Positions 7,211 to 14,366 of a stretch of 44,762 nt of DNA are shown here, one piece after another. A program made the translations under genes and the position numbers. Each line of letters begins with the position of its first letter. The stretch's first letter is position 1. The stretch is from Bacteroidales bacterium UBA5429 (GTDB lineage: Bacteria; Bacteroidota; Bacteroidia; Bacteroidales; WCHB1-69): assembly GCA_002427605.1 (NCBI GenBank), contig DIRT01000029.1:1-44762 (forward strand), in the 5' to 3' direction. The notes below the pieces were generated by a model. The model did no database searches. It was not told the DNA's origin and worked only from the letters and a program-made list of their open reading frames with translations.

Positions 7211-8358
7211 TTGCACTGAGGAAATCCTGTACACGGGTTTTCTTGTTTTTTTCTTTTTTTTGGTCTTTAATATTATTGGGGGGCTGCGTAGATCCACCAG
7301 AACCGTACGAACCGACGCCCTTCTCTCTCGAGATTCCCTCTTTTTTTCCGACTCTTCTGAACATCCCGGCAGATAATCCGCTGACAGTGGAAGGAATCGA
7401 GTTAGGACGCCATCTCTTTTATGATACTCGAGTGTGTGGTTATACCGGATTTGATCCCGATTCCATGATGAGTTGCGCAACCTGTCATAAACAGGAAAAG
7501 AACTTTAAACTTGGACTGGATGATCCACGTTTTCCGGGAGGTGCTGCGTATGGTCTAACCGGACAATATACACACCACAGTGTGATGCCCTTGGTGAATT
7601 TGGTCTTTAACCATGAAGGTTATTTCTGGAATGGTTCGGTGTACCAAAATAATCCGAATGTGAATGCCCGAAATATTGAGGATATTGTCTTGATGGCTAT
7701 CCTCGCACCGGATGAAATGAATAGCACAGCTGAAAAAACAATAGCTGCACTTAAAACGGATCCCAAATATCCTGAAATGTTTGAGAAAGCTTTTGGAACC
7801 CCGGAGATTACTATAGATCGTATTAAAAAGGCTATTGCACAGTTTATCAGAACATTGGTGAGTGGGAATTCCAAATTTGACCGCTATCTGAAAGGATTGG
7901 AAACTTTGACGCCCGATGAAATGCAAGGATATATTCTTTTCAGTACCGAGGAAGGAGCAGATTGTTTCCACTGTCATGGTGGAGCAGGAACCCCGCTGTT
8001 TACTACCAATCTCTTCTATAATAATGGTCGAACAGATGTGTTTGATGATCCCATGGATCGTTTTAGCGTAACCGGTAATGAGTGGGATCATGGGGCATAT
8101 CGTGCGCCCTCATTGCGTAATGTGATGGTTTCCGGACCCTATATGCATGATGGTCATTTTAAAACGATTGATGAAGTACTGGAGTTTTACAATTCAGGAT
8201 TGGTCTATTCTCCCTATATTAGCCCATTGATGCATAAAATAGACCAGGGAGGGATGATGCTGACTCCTGCTCAAATAAATCAACTTAAAGCGTTTTTACA
8301 TACTTTGACGGATGAGGAGTTCTTGACTAATCCAAAACATTCAAATCCAAACCCTTAA
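7186..8358 (+). CDS. Di-heme cytochrome c peroxidase, lipoprotein (MauG/CcpA family)
   Basis: Reduces hydrogen peroxide with electrons from small electron carriers in the periplasm. Two heme sites are visible, CATCH at 97-101 and CFHCH at 260-264, along with YFWNG (146-150) and the conserved RAPSLRNV...GPYMHDGHF stretch (306-325). The N-terminus is basic, then hydrophobic, and ends LLGGC with the lipobox cysteine at C34, so it is probably membrane-anchored on the periplasmic side. The start ATG at 7186 lies inside the last codons of parC in another frame (25-base overlap); no later ATG precedes the lipobox, so this start is needed for the signal peptide. A methyltransferase gene follows after 30 bases. 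Confidence 0.93.
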   Translation: MGTINTFLVALRKSCTRVFLFFSFFWSLILLGGCVDPPEPYEPTPFSLEIPSFFPTLLNIPADNPLTVEGIELGRHLFYDTRVCGYTGFDPDSMMSCATCHKQEKNFKLGLDDPRFPGGAAYGLTGQYTHHSVMPLVNLVFNHEGYFWNGSVYQNNPNVNARNIEDIVLMAILAPDEMNSTAEKTIAALKTDPKYPEMFEKAFGTPEITIDRIKKAIAQFIRTLVSGNSKFDRYLKGLETLTPDEMQGYILFSTEEGADCFHCHGGAGTPLFTTNLFYNNGRTDVFDDPMDRFSVTGNEWDHGAYRAPSLRNVMVSGPYMHDGHFKTIDEVLEFYNSGLVYSPYISPLMHKIDQGGMMLTPAQINQLKAFLHTLTDEEFLTNPKHSNPNP

Positions 8359-8388
8359 TAGAAAGTCAGTTTAATTAAAAGGAAAATA

Positions 8389-9165
8389 ATGCACGAACGC
8401 TACACCAATAGGAAACTCTATTTTGAGGAACAGGCATTTACAACTGAAAAATATGTTATTCCTTATATTAATGAAGTTTTTCTTATTACCGGAACGACTG
8501 AAGTGTTGGAAATTGGTTGTGGCGAAGGAGGTAACCTGCAAGCCTTTTTAGATTTGCAGTGTCGCTGTGTCGGGATTGATATCAATGAAAATCAGATCGA
8601 TAATGCGAAACTCTTTTATGAGGATCACCCTCATAAGGAGAAGATAGAGTTTATCTGTTCCGATATTTATGAGGTAGATAGAGAGGATTTGCTCTTTGAT
8701 TTGATAATCATGAGAGATGTAATTGAACATATTCCCAATCAGGAATTATTTATGCGCTATGTGAAAAAGTTCCTGAAACCCAATGGTGTTATCTTCTTTG
8801 GCTTTCCACCGTGGCAAAATCCTTTTGGAGGTCACCAGCAGGTTTGCAAGAGCAAACTCTCTAAAATGCCCTATATTCATTTACTTCCTGCTTCGCTTTA
8901 TCGCCGACTCCTGGAGCGGTTCGGAGAAAATCCCACAGGCTTACTGGATATTAAAGCTACAGGAATCTCTATCGAGCGATTTCATCGGATTTTGAAAAAA
9001 GAGCAATATTTAATTCTAAAAAGGGATTACTACTTGTTTAATCCCAATTATGAAATAAAGTTTCGTTTAAAACCCAAAAAGGTGATATCTCTGTTTAGAT
9101 GGATACCCTATTTGCGTAACTTTTATACTACTGCTTATTATGCTGTAGTTAAATCAATTGAATAA
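8389..9165 (+). CDS. Class I SAM-dependent methyltransferase
   Basis: This 258-residue cytoplasmic protein has the SAM-binding motif I VLEIGCGEGGNL (39-50), an acidic residue in VGIDIN (61-66) at the ribose-binding position, CSDIYEVD (90-97) and the post-motif RDVIEHIP (109-116). The substrate cannot be read from sequence. The C-terminal half (YLILKRDYYLFNPNYEIKF) resembles methyltransferases acting on lipids, quinones or sugars. An AAAGGAAAA stretch just before the ATG is a better ribosome site than most here. It is third in the parC-peroxidase series and the adenosyltransferase gene follows. Confidence 0.85.
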   Translation: MHERYTNRKLYFEEQAFTTEKYVIPYINEVFLITGTTEVLEIGCGEGGNLQAFLDLQCRCVGIDINENQIDNAKLFYEDHPHKEKIEFICSDIYEVDREDLLFDLIIMRDVIEHIPNQELFMRYVKKFLKPNGVIFFGFPPWQNPFGGHQQVCKSKLSKMPYIHLLPASLYRRLLERFGENPTGLLDIKATGISIERFHRILKKEQYLILKRDYYLFNPNYEIKFRLKPKKVISLFRWIPYLRNFYTTAYYAVVKSIE

Positions 9166-9178
9166 AAGTTTTGATACT

Positions 9179-9718
9179 ATGAAAATTTATACCAAAAAAG
9201 GAGATCAAGGTTATACCTCTTTAGTAGGAGGAACCCGAGTGCCTAAAAATAATCCTTTGCTCCATGTGTATGGAACATTGGATGAGTTGAATTCATTTAT
9301 AGGAGTTCTGATTGCACATCAAAATTATCCCTTTCTAACCCAAATTCAACAAGATCTTTTTAAGATTGGGGGCTTAATTGCTACCGAACCGCAAAACAGA
9401 GAACGTTACTGGAAAAATCTGGATCCGCAAACTATGACTCAACAAGTTGAACAGGAGATTGATCAGATCTCTGCACAATTGGAACCTTTGAGAAGTTTTA
9501 TTTTGCCACAAGGTTCACATTCCATAGCCTATGCCCATGTATGCCGTACTATTTGTCGCAGAGCGGAAAGAGAGTTAGTGCACTTGGCTCAGGAAGATCA
9601 ACAACTGCAATTGTGTTCCGGTTATCTCAATAGATTGTCGGATTTTTTCTATATTTTGTCGAGATATTTTCATAAAATTGAAAATATAAATCCAACTAAC
9701 TGTGTATTAGGAGATTAA
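9179..9718 (+). CDS. Cob(I)alamin adenosyltransferase, PduO type
   Basis: Transfers adenosyl from ATP to cob(I)alamin to make coenzyme B12. The 179-residue protein shows the family signatures TKKGDQGYTSL (residues 4-14, ATP site), YGTLDELNSFIG (about 34-45), CRTICRRAERELVHL (about 122-136) and YLNRLSDFFYILSRY near the C-terminus. I chose the ATG at 9179 because MKIYTKKGD is the usual family start. A start at 9158 would add seven residues and overlap the methyltransferase gene. The nearest B12-dependent partner, such as methylmalonyl-CoA mutase, is not in the window. Last gene of the parC series, with a new promoter just downstream. Confidence 0.93.
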   Translation: MKIYTKKGDQGYTSLVGGTRVPKNNPLLHVYGTLDELNSFIGVLIAHQNYPFLTQIQQDLFKIGGLIATEPQNRERYWKNLDPQTMTQQVEQEIDQISAQLEPLRSFILPQGSHSIAYAHVCRTICRRAERELVHLAQEDQQLQLCSGYLNRLSDFFYILSRYFHKIENINPTNCVLGD

Positions 9719-9733
9719 AATTTTTAATTTGGG

Positions 9734-9764
9734 TTGAAAGTCTAGATAATAAATAGTACCTTCG
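9734..9764 (+). promoter_or_regulatory. Full promoter for the first DUF2795 gene
   Basis: TTG at 9734-9736, 20 bases, then TACCTTCG at 9757-9764, one mismatch from TAnnTTTG. The spacing fits the Bacteroidota -33/-7 layout. The start codon is 38 bases downstream. Confidence 0.65.
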
Positions 9765-9802
9765 CGTCGTTAAACAAGTCATAATTAAAATAGAAGTTTA
9801 TT

Positions 9803-10024
9803 ATGTATTGGACATTAGAATTAGCTTCAAAATTAGAGGATGCTCCCTGGCCTGCGACCAAAGAGGAGTTAATCGATTATGCACTTCGTTCAGGCGCTCC
9901 TATGGAAGTGATTGAAAACTTAGAAGAGATTGAGGATGAAGGTGAAACTTATGATACTATAGAAGATATCTGGCCTGATTATCCTACCAAAGATGATTTC
10001 TTTTTTCACGAAGATGAATATTAA
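9803..10024 (+). CDS. DUF2795 family small acidic protein, copy 1
   Basis: 73 residues. An N-terminal part with WTLELASKLEDAPWPAT and LIDYALRSGAPMEVIENL resembles the DUF2795 helical domain, and it is followed by a very acidic C-terminal tail ending DFFFHEDEY. It has its own promoter and a strong terminator, so it is expressed as a single-gene unit. A paralogue lies 115 bases downstream (10140-10364) with the first 11 residues identical. Function unknown. The high acidity and small size suggest a protein-interaction role rather than an enzyme, which is inference. Confidence 0.85.
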   Translation: MYWTLELASKLEDAPWPATKEELIDYALRSGAPMEVIENLEEIEDEGETYDTIEDIWPDYPTKDDFFFHEDEY

Positions 10025-10025
10025 C

Positions 10026-10054
10026 AAAAAAAGGATCCATCGGATCCTTTTTTT
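10026..10054 (+). terminator. Rho-independent terminator after DUF2795 copy 1
   Basis: Seven A, then GGATCC (10033-10038), loop ATC, GGATCC (10042-10047), then seven T. The A and T runs can extend the stem, and the symmetry allows function on both strands. Confidence 0.92.
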
Positions 10055-10139
10055 CTAACTACTTTGTTATTAATTGAATTTATTGGCAACAACAAATTTG
10101 GCTGTTGCTGAATGCAGATTGTAAAAAATAGAATTTGAT

Positions 10140-10364
10140 ATGTATTGGACATTAGAATTAGCTTCAAAATTAGATGATGCTCCATGGCCTGCCACTAAAG
10201 AGGAGTTGATAGATTATGCAATTCGTTCAGGACTTCCCATGGAAGTGGTTGAAAACTTGGAAAAAATTGAATCTGAAGAAGAAGAGATTTACGATTCGAT
10301 TCTAGACATCTGGCCCGATTATCCCAGTAAAGAGGATTACTTTTTCCACGAAGATGAATACTAA
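10140..10364 (+). CDS. DUF2795 family small acidic protein, copy 2
   Basis: 74-residue tandem paralogue of the gene at 9803-10024. The first 35 residues differ by only a few substitutions (LEDAP to LDDAP, ALRSGAP to AIRSGLP). The centre of the acidic tail differs more, with a one-residue length change, and both end in FFHEDEY. Its start follows the copy-1 terminator, so it needs its own promoter, but I see only a weak candidate (CAAATTTG at 10093-10100). No clear terminator follows; the downstream DNA is repeat-rich. Both copies look intact, so this is a retained duplication. Confidence 0.83.
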   Translation: MYWTLELASKLDDAPWPATKEELIDYAIRSGLPMEVVENLEKIESEEEEIYDSILDIWPDYPSKEDYFFHEDEY

Positions 10365-10372
10365 CAAAGGAA

Positions 10373-10427
10373 GAAGGTAGAAGGTAGAATTAAAAGGCGG
10401 AAGGCGGAATAAATTACGAATTACGGG
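10373..10427 (+). repeat. Mosaic GAA-N4 heptamer tract
   Basis: Starts within ten bases of the DUF2795 stop codon. Reads as GAAGGTA twice, then a longer GAATTAAAAGGCG unit, GAAGGCG, GAATAAATTAC and GAATTAC. Units are identical within short runs but change along the tract while GAA stays constant. Confidence 0.75.
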
Positions 10428-10438
10428 TGAAAAATTTG

Positions 10439-10483
10439 AATTGAACATGGCTGTAGAGACAGGGCATGCCCTGTCTCCATGAT
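10439..10483 (+). repeat. Palindromic element with GGCTGTAGAGAC flank, copy 1
   Basis: A left flank AATTGAACATGGCTGTA leads into a perfect 22-bp palindrome (10456-10477) whose half-site is GAGACAGGGCA. The same flank precedes a different palindrome at 28387-28428 on the other strand. Confidence 0.75.
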
Positions 10484-10552
10484 GTTATTATGCAAAACAT
10501 TAACATTTAACGTAAATATTTGACGTTCAGAAAATTGCAAAATCACAAAATT

Positions 10553-10592
10553 GAATTAACCGCGATTGTAGGGGCAGGGCTTGTCCCTGCCC
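10553..10592 (+). repeat. Palindromic element, copy 2 (diverged flank)
   Basis: Flank TTAACCGCGATTGTAGG is related to that of copy 1. The stem is GGGCAGGG (10572-10579), five-base loop, CCCTGCCC (10585-10592). It runs almost directly into the G-rich element at 10599. Confidence 0.65.
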
Positions 10593-10598
10593 TTTCCA

Positions 10599-10645
10599 GA
10601 GTGGGGAAATGAAATAAAAAAGGAGCGACCGCCATGCTGCCCCCC
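10599..10645 (+). repeat. Dispersed G-rich element, copy B
   Basis: 47 bp from GAGTGGGG to CTGCCCCCC with an A-rich centre (AAAAAAGGAG). Flank CCTTTCCA before and ATTTATTTTAAAT after. Closest to copy C, sharing TTCCAGAGTGGGGAAATG at one end and CCATGCTGCCCCCCA at the other. Lies between two convergent genes, so it is not tied to a promoter here. Confidence 0.75.
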
Positions 10646-10661
10646 ATTTATTTTAAATACC

Positions 10662-10684
10662 AAATAAGAAATAAGAAATAAAAA
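10662..10684 (+). repeat. GAA-N4 heptamer tract (AAATAAG x3)
   Basis: Three tandem heptamers, GAA followed by ATAA, immediately downstream of G-rich element B. Confidence 0.7.
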
Positions 10685-10741
10685 GTTGGAAGTAATTAAA
10701 TTTCAATAAGATATATCCTAAAATCATAAAATCCTAGTCAG

Positions 10742-10770
10742 ATTCCGAATTCCGAATTCCGAAATCCGCC
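10742..10770 (+). repeat. GAA-N4 heptamer tract (TTCCGAA x3)
   Basis: Three tandem heptamers, GAA followed by TTCC, then GAAATCC. The tract stops three bases from the rnfA stop codon. Nothing else in 10685-10741 is recognisable. Confidence 0.75.
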
Positions 10771-10772
10771 TT

Positions 10773-11345
10773 CTAAACGAGGTTGGCGAATCCCATAAAA
10801 GCCAAAGCCAAAATGCCGGCAGTAATCAATGCAATGGGTACCCCTTGTACACCTTTAGGAGTGCCAACCAGATCTAATTGCTCTCTGATACCGGCAAAGA
10901 TAATGATTGCAATCGCAAAACCGACAGCACTGAATATGGCATAAAGTGTAGAGTCAATCAAAGAGTAACCTTTCATAGTGACTAAAATAGCTACTCCTAA
11001 AACAGCACAATTTGTGGTAATTAAAGGCAAAAATACTCCTAAAGCCTGATATAGTGTTGGACTGATTTTCTTGAGTATCATCTCTACCATTTGCACTAAT
11101 GCCGCAATGACCAATATAAATGTAATGGTTTGAAGGAATTGTAATCCCAATGGTATCAGAAAATAATTATTGATTAAAGAGGTGAATAGGGTAGCGATGG
11201 TCATTACAAATAATACCGCCAATCCCATTCCTGTTGCGGTAGAAACCTTGTTGGAAACCCCAATAAAAGGACAAGCTCCTAAAAATTGTGCCAAAATAAT
11301 GTTGTTCACAAAAACGGCACCGATAATCATGATTATATAATACAT
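10773..11345 (-). CDS. rnfA: Rnf ion-translocating electron transport complex subunit A
   Basis: Integral membrane subunit of the Rnf complex, which couples ferredoxin:NAD oxidoreduction to Na+ or H+ movement. The 190 residues are six hydrophobic helices. FLGACPFIG (21-29) and TTNCAVLG (110-117) hold the two conserved cysteines C25 and C113 that, with those of RnfE, bind iron between the two inverted-topology subunits. VNNIILAQFLGACP at the start is characteristic of RnfA/RsxA. Last gene of the minus-strand rnfDGEA set, 13 bases after rnfE. Confidence 0.95.
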   Translation of the reverse strand: MYYIIMIIGAVFVNNIILAQFLGACPFIGVSNKVSTATGMGLAVLFVMTIATLFTSLINNYFLIPLGLQFLQTITFILVIAALVQMVEMILKKISPTLYQALGVFLPLITTNCAVLGVAILVTMKGYSLIDSTLYAIFSAVGFAIAIIIFAGIREQLDLVGTPKGVQGVPIALITAGILALAFMGFANLV

Positions 11346-11358
11346 AACGCGCTATATT

Positions 11359-11946
11359 TTACTTTTTTTGAAAAGCTCTGGTAAGAGCAATAACATAACC
11401 AAATACAAAGAAGGCTCCCGGAGCCAAAACGAAAATCAGAATCTCATTTCCTTTCATAAAAGGAATCTCATAACCTAAAATTGAACCACTACCCAAAATC
11501 TCTCTTATTGTTCCAATAATAACAAGGGCAATAGTAAAACCGATTCCCATTCCCAAACCATCTAACATTGAATCAAAAACACCATTTTTGCTGGCAAAAG
11601 CTTCGGCTCTACCCAATACAATACAGTTTACCACAATCAAAGGGATGAAAAGCCCTAAACTTTCCGCTAAGGCAGGAACAAAACCCTGAATAAGCAAGTC
11701 AACAATGGAAACAAATGTAGCGATAACCACAATAAAAATAGGAATTCTTACCTCATTAGGAGTGATTTTTCTTAACAATGAAATAAACATGTTAGATAAG
11801 ACAAGAACAAATGTGGTTGCTAATCCCATCCCGATTCCATTTTCAACGGAAGTGGTTACAGCTAAAGCAGGACAGGTTCCTAAAACCAGTACCAACGTAG
11901 GATTTTCTTTAATAAAACCTTTTGTTACAATGGATAATTTACTCAT
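11359..11946 (-). CDS. rnfE: Rnf complex subunit E
   Basis: 195-residue polytopic membrane protein homologous to RnfA but with opposite topology. ENPTLVLVLGTCPALAV (14-30) and VVNCIVLGRAEAFA (105-118) carry the conserved cysteines C25 and C108. RIPIFIVVIATFVSIVDLL (67-85) is typical of RnfE/RsxE. The start ATG overlaps the rnfG stop by four bases, so the two are translationally coupled. The protein ends with a basic RAFQKK cytoplasmic tail. Confidence 0.95.
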   Translation of the reverse strand: MSKLSIVTKGFIKENPTLVLVLGTCPALAVTTSVENGIGMGLATTFVLVLSNMFISLLRKITPNEVRIPIFIVVIATFVSIVDLLIQGFVPALAESLGLFIPLIVVNCIVLGRAEAFASKNGVFDSMLDGLGMGIGFTIALVIIGTIREILGSGSILGYEIPFMKGNEILIFVLAPGAFFVFGYVIALTRAFQKK

Positions 11947-12593
11947 AATGCTACCTCCTCATTATTATTGGGTTCTGAAGCTGCTTGCTCCGGATTCAAA
12001 TTCAGTTTTTCTTTGATTAAAAGATAAGCTTTTTGCCCTCTTTCCAAGGCATCACAAAAAGCTTTTGAAGAGATGGTTGCGGCAGTAATAGCATCCACTT
12101 CACCTCCCTCTTTTTTTACTTTTAAATTCATTTCGGCTAAGTTTTTACCGTTGAATTGAATAGAAAAATCACTTTTCTTTTTGTCAATTTTATCTCCTAA
12201 ACCGGGGGTTTCACCATGACTTAACACTTCAGTTCCGAGAACGATATCTTTCTCTACATCAAAGCCAACCATAATGTCAAAACGTCCTCCAAAAGCCTTA
12301 TTGGTGTAGGTTTCAACTACAATTCCAAGCACCGTTTCATCTTGATAGGCAATATGAACTGTGATAGGTTCTTCTTCTCCTTCAATGTTAACAGTTTCGG
12401 ATTGAATATGCCCGGTTTCAGGATTGTATGATTGAATAATAGCCTGAATAGCATTCGATTTTTTCTTTTGCGACGATTGTGCAATCGGCTCTTTGGTGAT
12501 CACATACACCGACGCTAAGGCTGCTGCTGCAAATAGTGAAACCAACGTAAGGGTAAGCACTAATTTTAGTAATGATGATTCTTTTGCTGCCAT
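11943..12593 (-). CDS. rnfG: Rnf complex FMN-binding subunit G
   Basis: 216 residues with one N-terminal membrane anchor (about 10-32) and a periplasmic FMN-binding domain. GETPGLGDKI (127-136) and DAITAATISSKA (167-178) mark the domain; by analogy with RnfG/NqrC the FMN is held by a phosphoester bond to the threonine of the TAATIS motif (T173). The length fits RnfG better than NqrC. Lies 41 bases after rnfD and overlaps rnfE by four bases. Confidence 0.94.
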   Translation of the reverse strand: MAAKESSLLKLVLTLTLVSLFAAAALASVYVITKEPIAQSSQKKKSNAIQAIIQSYNPETGHIQSETVNIEGEEEPITVHIAYQDETVLGIVVETYTNKAFGGRFDIMVGFDVEKDIVLGTEVLSHGETPGLGDKIDKKKSDFSIQFNGKNLAEMNLKVKKEGGEVDAITAATISSKAFCDALERGQKAYLLIKEKLNLNPEQAASEPNNNEEVAL

Positions 12594-12634
12594 GTTTTAT
12601 GATTTACTATATTTTTTTTATGTCAAATGGGGGA

Positions 12635-13630
12635 TTACCTCCCGAACTTACTCGTTTTTATCCCTCTGTTAATCAAAGGTGTCACTGCATTCATTAACAG
12701 GATCGCAAATGAAACCCCTTCCGGGTAAGCTCCAAATACCCGGATGATGATCGTCAGCAATCCGCAACCGACCCCGAAGATGATCATCCCCAAAGGTGTT
12801 GACGGCGATGTAGCCATATCGGTAGCCATGAAGAATGCACCTAAAATGAGACCACCACTGAGCATGTGTAATATCGGATGGATATAGATTTCCGGATCAA
12901 CAGCATACAAAATGGCTGCTAAAACGTAAGCAGATCCTAAAAAGGCAACAGGAATATGCCAGGTAATAACCTTTCTGGCTAATAAAAACAGGGCACCGAT
13001 TAACAGAGCAATAATGGAGATTTCTCCGATGGAACCGCCTCTTTGTCCTAATAACATTTCAGCATAAGTGGGTAAGTTAGCTGTGAGGTCAGACATTTTT
13101 TCACCACTTTTGACACCCTCTTTAAGAACACTCAAAATAGTAGCTCCTGTGGTAGCCATATCGGGACTCACTAACAGTTTTCCGGCTTGTGGAAGAGGCC
13201 AGTTGGTCATTTCTACAGGTCTCGAAATAAGCAAAAATACACGTCCTACCAACGCCGGATTGAAAGGATTTTTTCCTAATCCGCCAAAGGTCATTTTCGC
13301 AATACCGATCGCAACAAAAGCGCCCAATACAACCCAGTGTAACGGTAAATTTGATGGCAGGTTGAAGGCAAGGAGTAGACCTGTAATTACTGCCGAACCA
13401 TCTCCAATAGTGATCTTTCCCTTGAGAATAAAACGCTGAATTAAGTACTCAAACAACAAACAACTTCCGACAGAAACCAAAGTTACCACGATGACAGGTA
13501 TCCCAAAATAGAAGACAGAGGCTAAAAATGCAGGGATTAAGGCGATCACGACAGACCACATGATCTTTCTTACAGTTTCACCGCTATGAATGTGGGGAGA
13601 ACCTGAAATTTGTAATAATCTATTACTCAT
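12635..13630 (-). CDS. rnfD: Rnf complex membrane flavoprotein subunit D
   Basis: 331-residue polytopic membrane protein. DGSAVITGLLLAFNLP (77-92), FGGLGKNPFNPALVGR (115-130) and MATTGATILS (158-167) are the RnfD/NqrB signatures; the second threonine of TGAT (T164) is the expected covalent FMN site. At 331 residues it is RnfD rather than the longer NqrB. It is first in this set. The usual upstream partners rnfB and rnfC are absent, and the gene before it is a DUF4159 protein. A TACTTTTG -7 box at 13693-13700 suggests it has its own promoter. Confidence 0.95.
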   Translation of the reverse strand: MSNRLLQISGSPHIHSGETVRKIMWSVVIALIPAFLASVFYFGIPVIVVTLVSVGSCLLFEYLIQRFILKGKITIGDGSAVITGLLLAFNLPSNLPLHWVVLGAFVAIGIAKMTFGGLGKNPFNPALVGRVFLLISRPVEMTNWPLPQAGKLLVSPDMATTGATILSVLKEGVKSGEKMSDLTANLPTYAEMLLGQRGGSIGEISIIALLIGALFLLARKVITWHIPVAFLGSAYVLAAILYAVDPEIYIHPILHMLSGGLILGAFFMATDMATSPSTPLGMIIFGVGCGLLTIIIRVFGAYPEGVSFAILLMNAVTPLINRGIKTSKFGR

Positions 13631-13692
13631 ATATTTATTTTTAAATCTTTTTAAAAAATAAAACTCTGAGCCAATTTAATGACTACAGATTG

Positions 13693-13700
13693 CAAAAGTA
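13693..13700 (-). promoter_or_regulatory. -7 box (TACTTTTG) of rnfDGEA
   Basis: Exact TAnnTTTG on the minus strand, in the gap between the DUF4159 gene and rnfD, 62 bases before the rnfD ATG. The -33 match is poor. Confidence 0.55.
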
Positions 13701-13709
13701 TAAAAAAAT

Positions 13710-14357
13710 TTATTGCGTAAACACATATTGTAAAATATTTGCACCCATTTGAAGTGCTTTTGTTCTAATTTCTTGTGAATCCTTGTGCACTTCATAATCT
13801 TCCCATCCATCTCCAAGGTCACATTCGTAGGTAAACAGACATACCAACCGACCTTCCCAAATCAATCCAAAAGCTTGCGGAGGTTTATTGTCATGTTCAT
13901 GAATTTTGGGCAATCCGTTCCTGAATTGATATTTTTGATTAAAAATAGGATGATTATATGGCAATTCTACCAACTCCAGTTCCGGGAAAAGTGCTTTTAA
14001 TTGTGGACGAATAAAGGGACTCATTCCATAGTTGTCATCAATATGTAAAAACCCGCCCCCAATCAGGTAGTTGCGTAAATTTGCCAGTTCATCTTCAGAA
14101 AAAACCACATTCCCATGCCCGGTCATATGGATAAAAGGATAGCGATACAAATCTACACTGCCCACCTCAACAGTTTCATAGTTGGGATTTAAACTCATAT
14201 CCAGGTTGGTGTTGCAAAACGCAATTAAATTGGTCAATGAGGTAGGATTCGCGTACCAGTCCCCGCCGCCACGATATTTTAACAGAGCGATGGTTTGAGC
14301 CTGGAGCCACAATCCACCCCCCAATAAAAATAAAAATAAAAAACCTTTTCTTTTCAT
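13710..14357 (-). CDS. DUF4159 secreted protein
   Basis: 215 residues with a cleavable signal peptide (MKRKGFLFLFLLGGGLWLQA, cut near 20). The mature part is one DUF4159 domain: LLKYRGGGDWYANPTSL (26-42), YPFIHMTGHGNVVFSEDEL (73-91) and GGGFLHIDDNYG (99-110), the last resembling glutamine-amidotransferase-like Rossmann folds that lack the catalytic triad. It begins nine bases after the VWA-like membrane protein, so the pair form an operon. DUF4159 genes often sit with VWA/DUF58 membrane proteins in Bacteroidota, consistent here. Substrate unknown. Confidence 0.9.
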   Translation of the reverse strand: MKRKGFLFLFLLGGGLWLQAQTIALLKYRGGGDWYANPTSLTNLIAFCNTNLDMSLNPNYETVEVGSVDLYRYPFIHMTGHGNVVFSEDELANLRNYLIGGGFLHIDDNYGMSPFIRPQLKALFPELELVELPYNHPIFNQKYQFRNGLPKIHEHDNKPPQAFGLIWEGRLVCLFTYECDLGDGWEDYEVHKDSQEIRTKALQMGANILQYVFTQ

Positions 14358-14366
14358 AAAACGTTC

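Noticed and set aside
8389..8400. Fusion of the peroxidase and methyltransferase genes
   Set aside because: A stop codon and a 30-base gap with an AAAGGA ribosome site separate them.
9803..10364. Assembly duplication as the cause of the two DUF2795 genes
   Set aside because: The copies differ at many synonymous and coding sites and in the flanks, so they are real paralogues.
10773..13630. Na+-translocating NADH:quinone reductase (nqr) instead of rnf
   Set aside because: Subunit lengths (RnfD 331, RnfG 216) and motifs fit Rnf, and nqrA/nqrF are absent.
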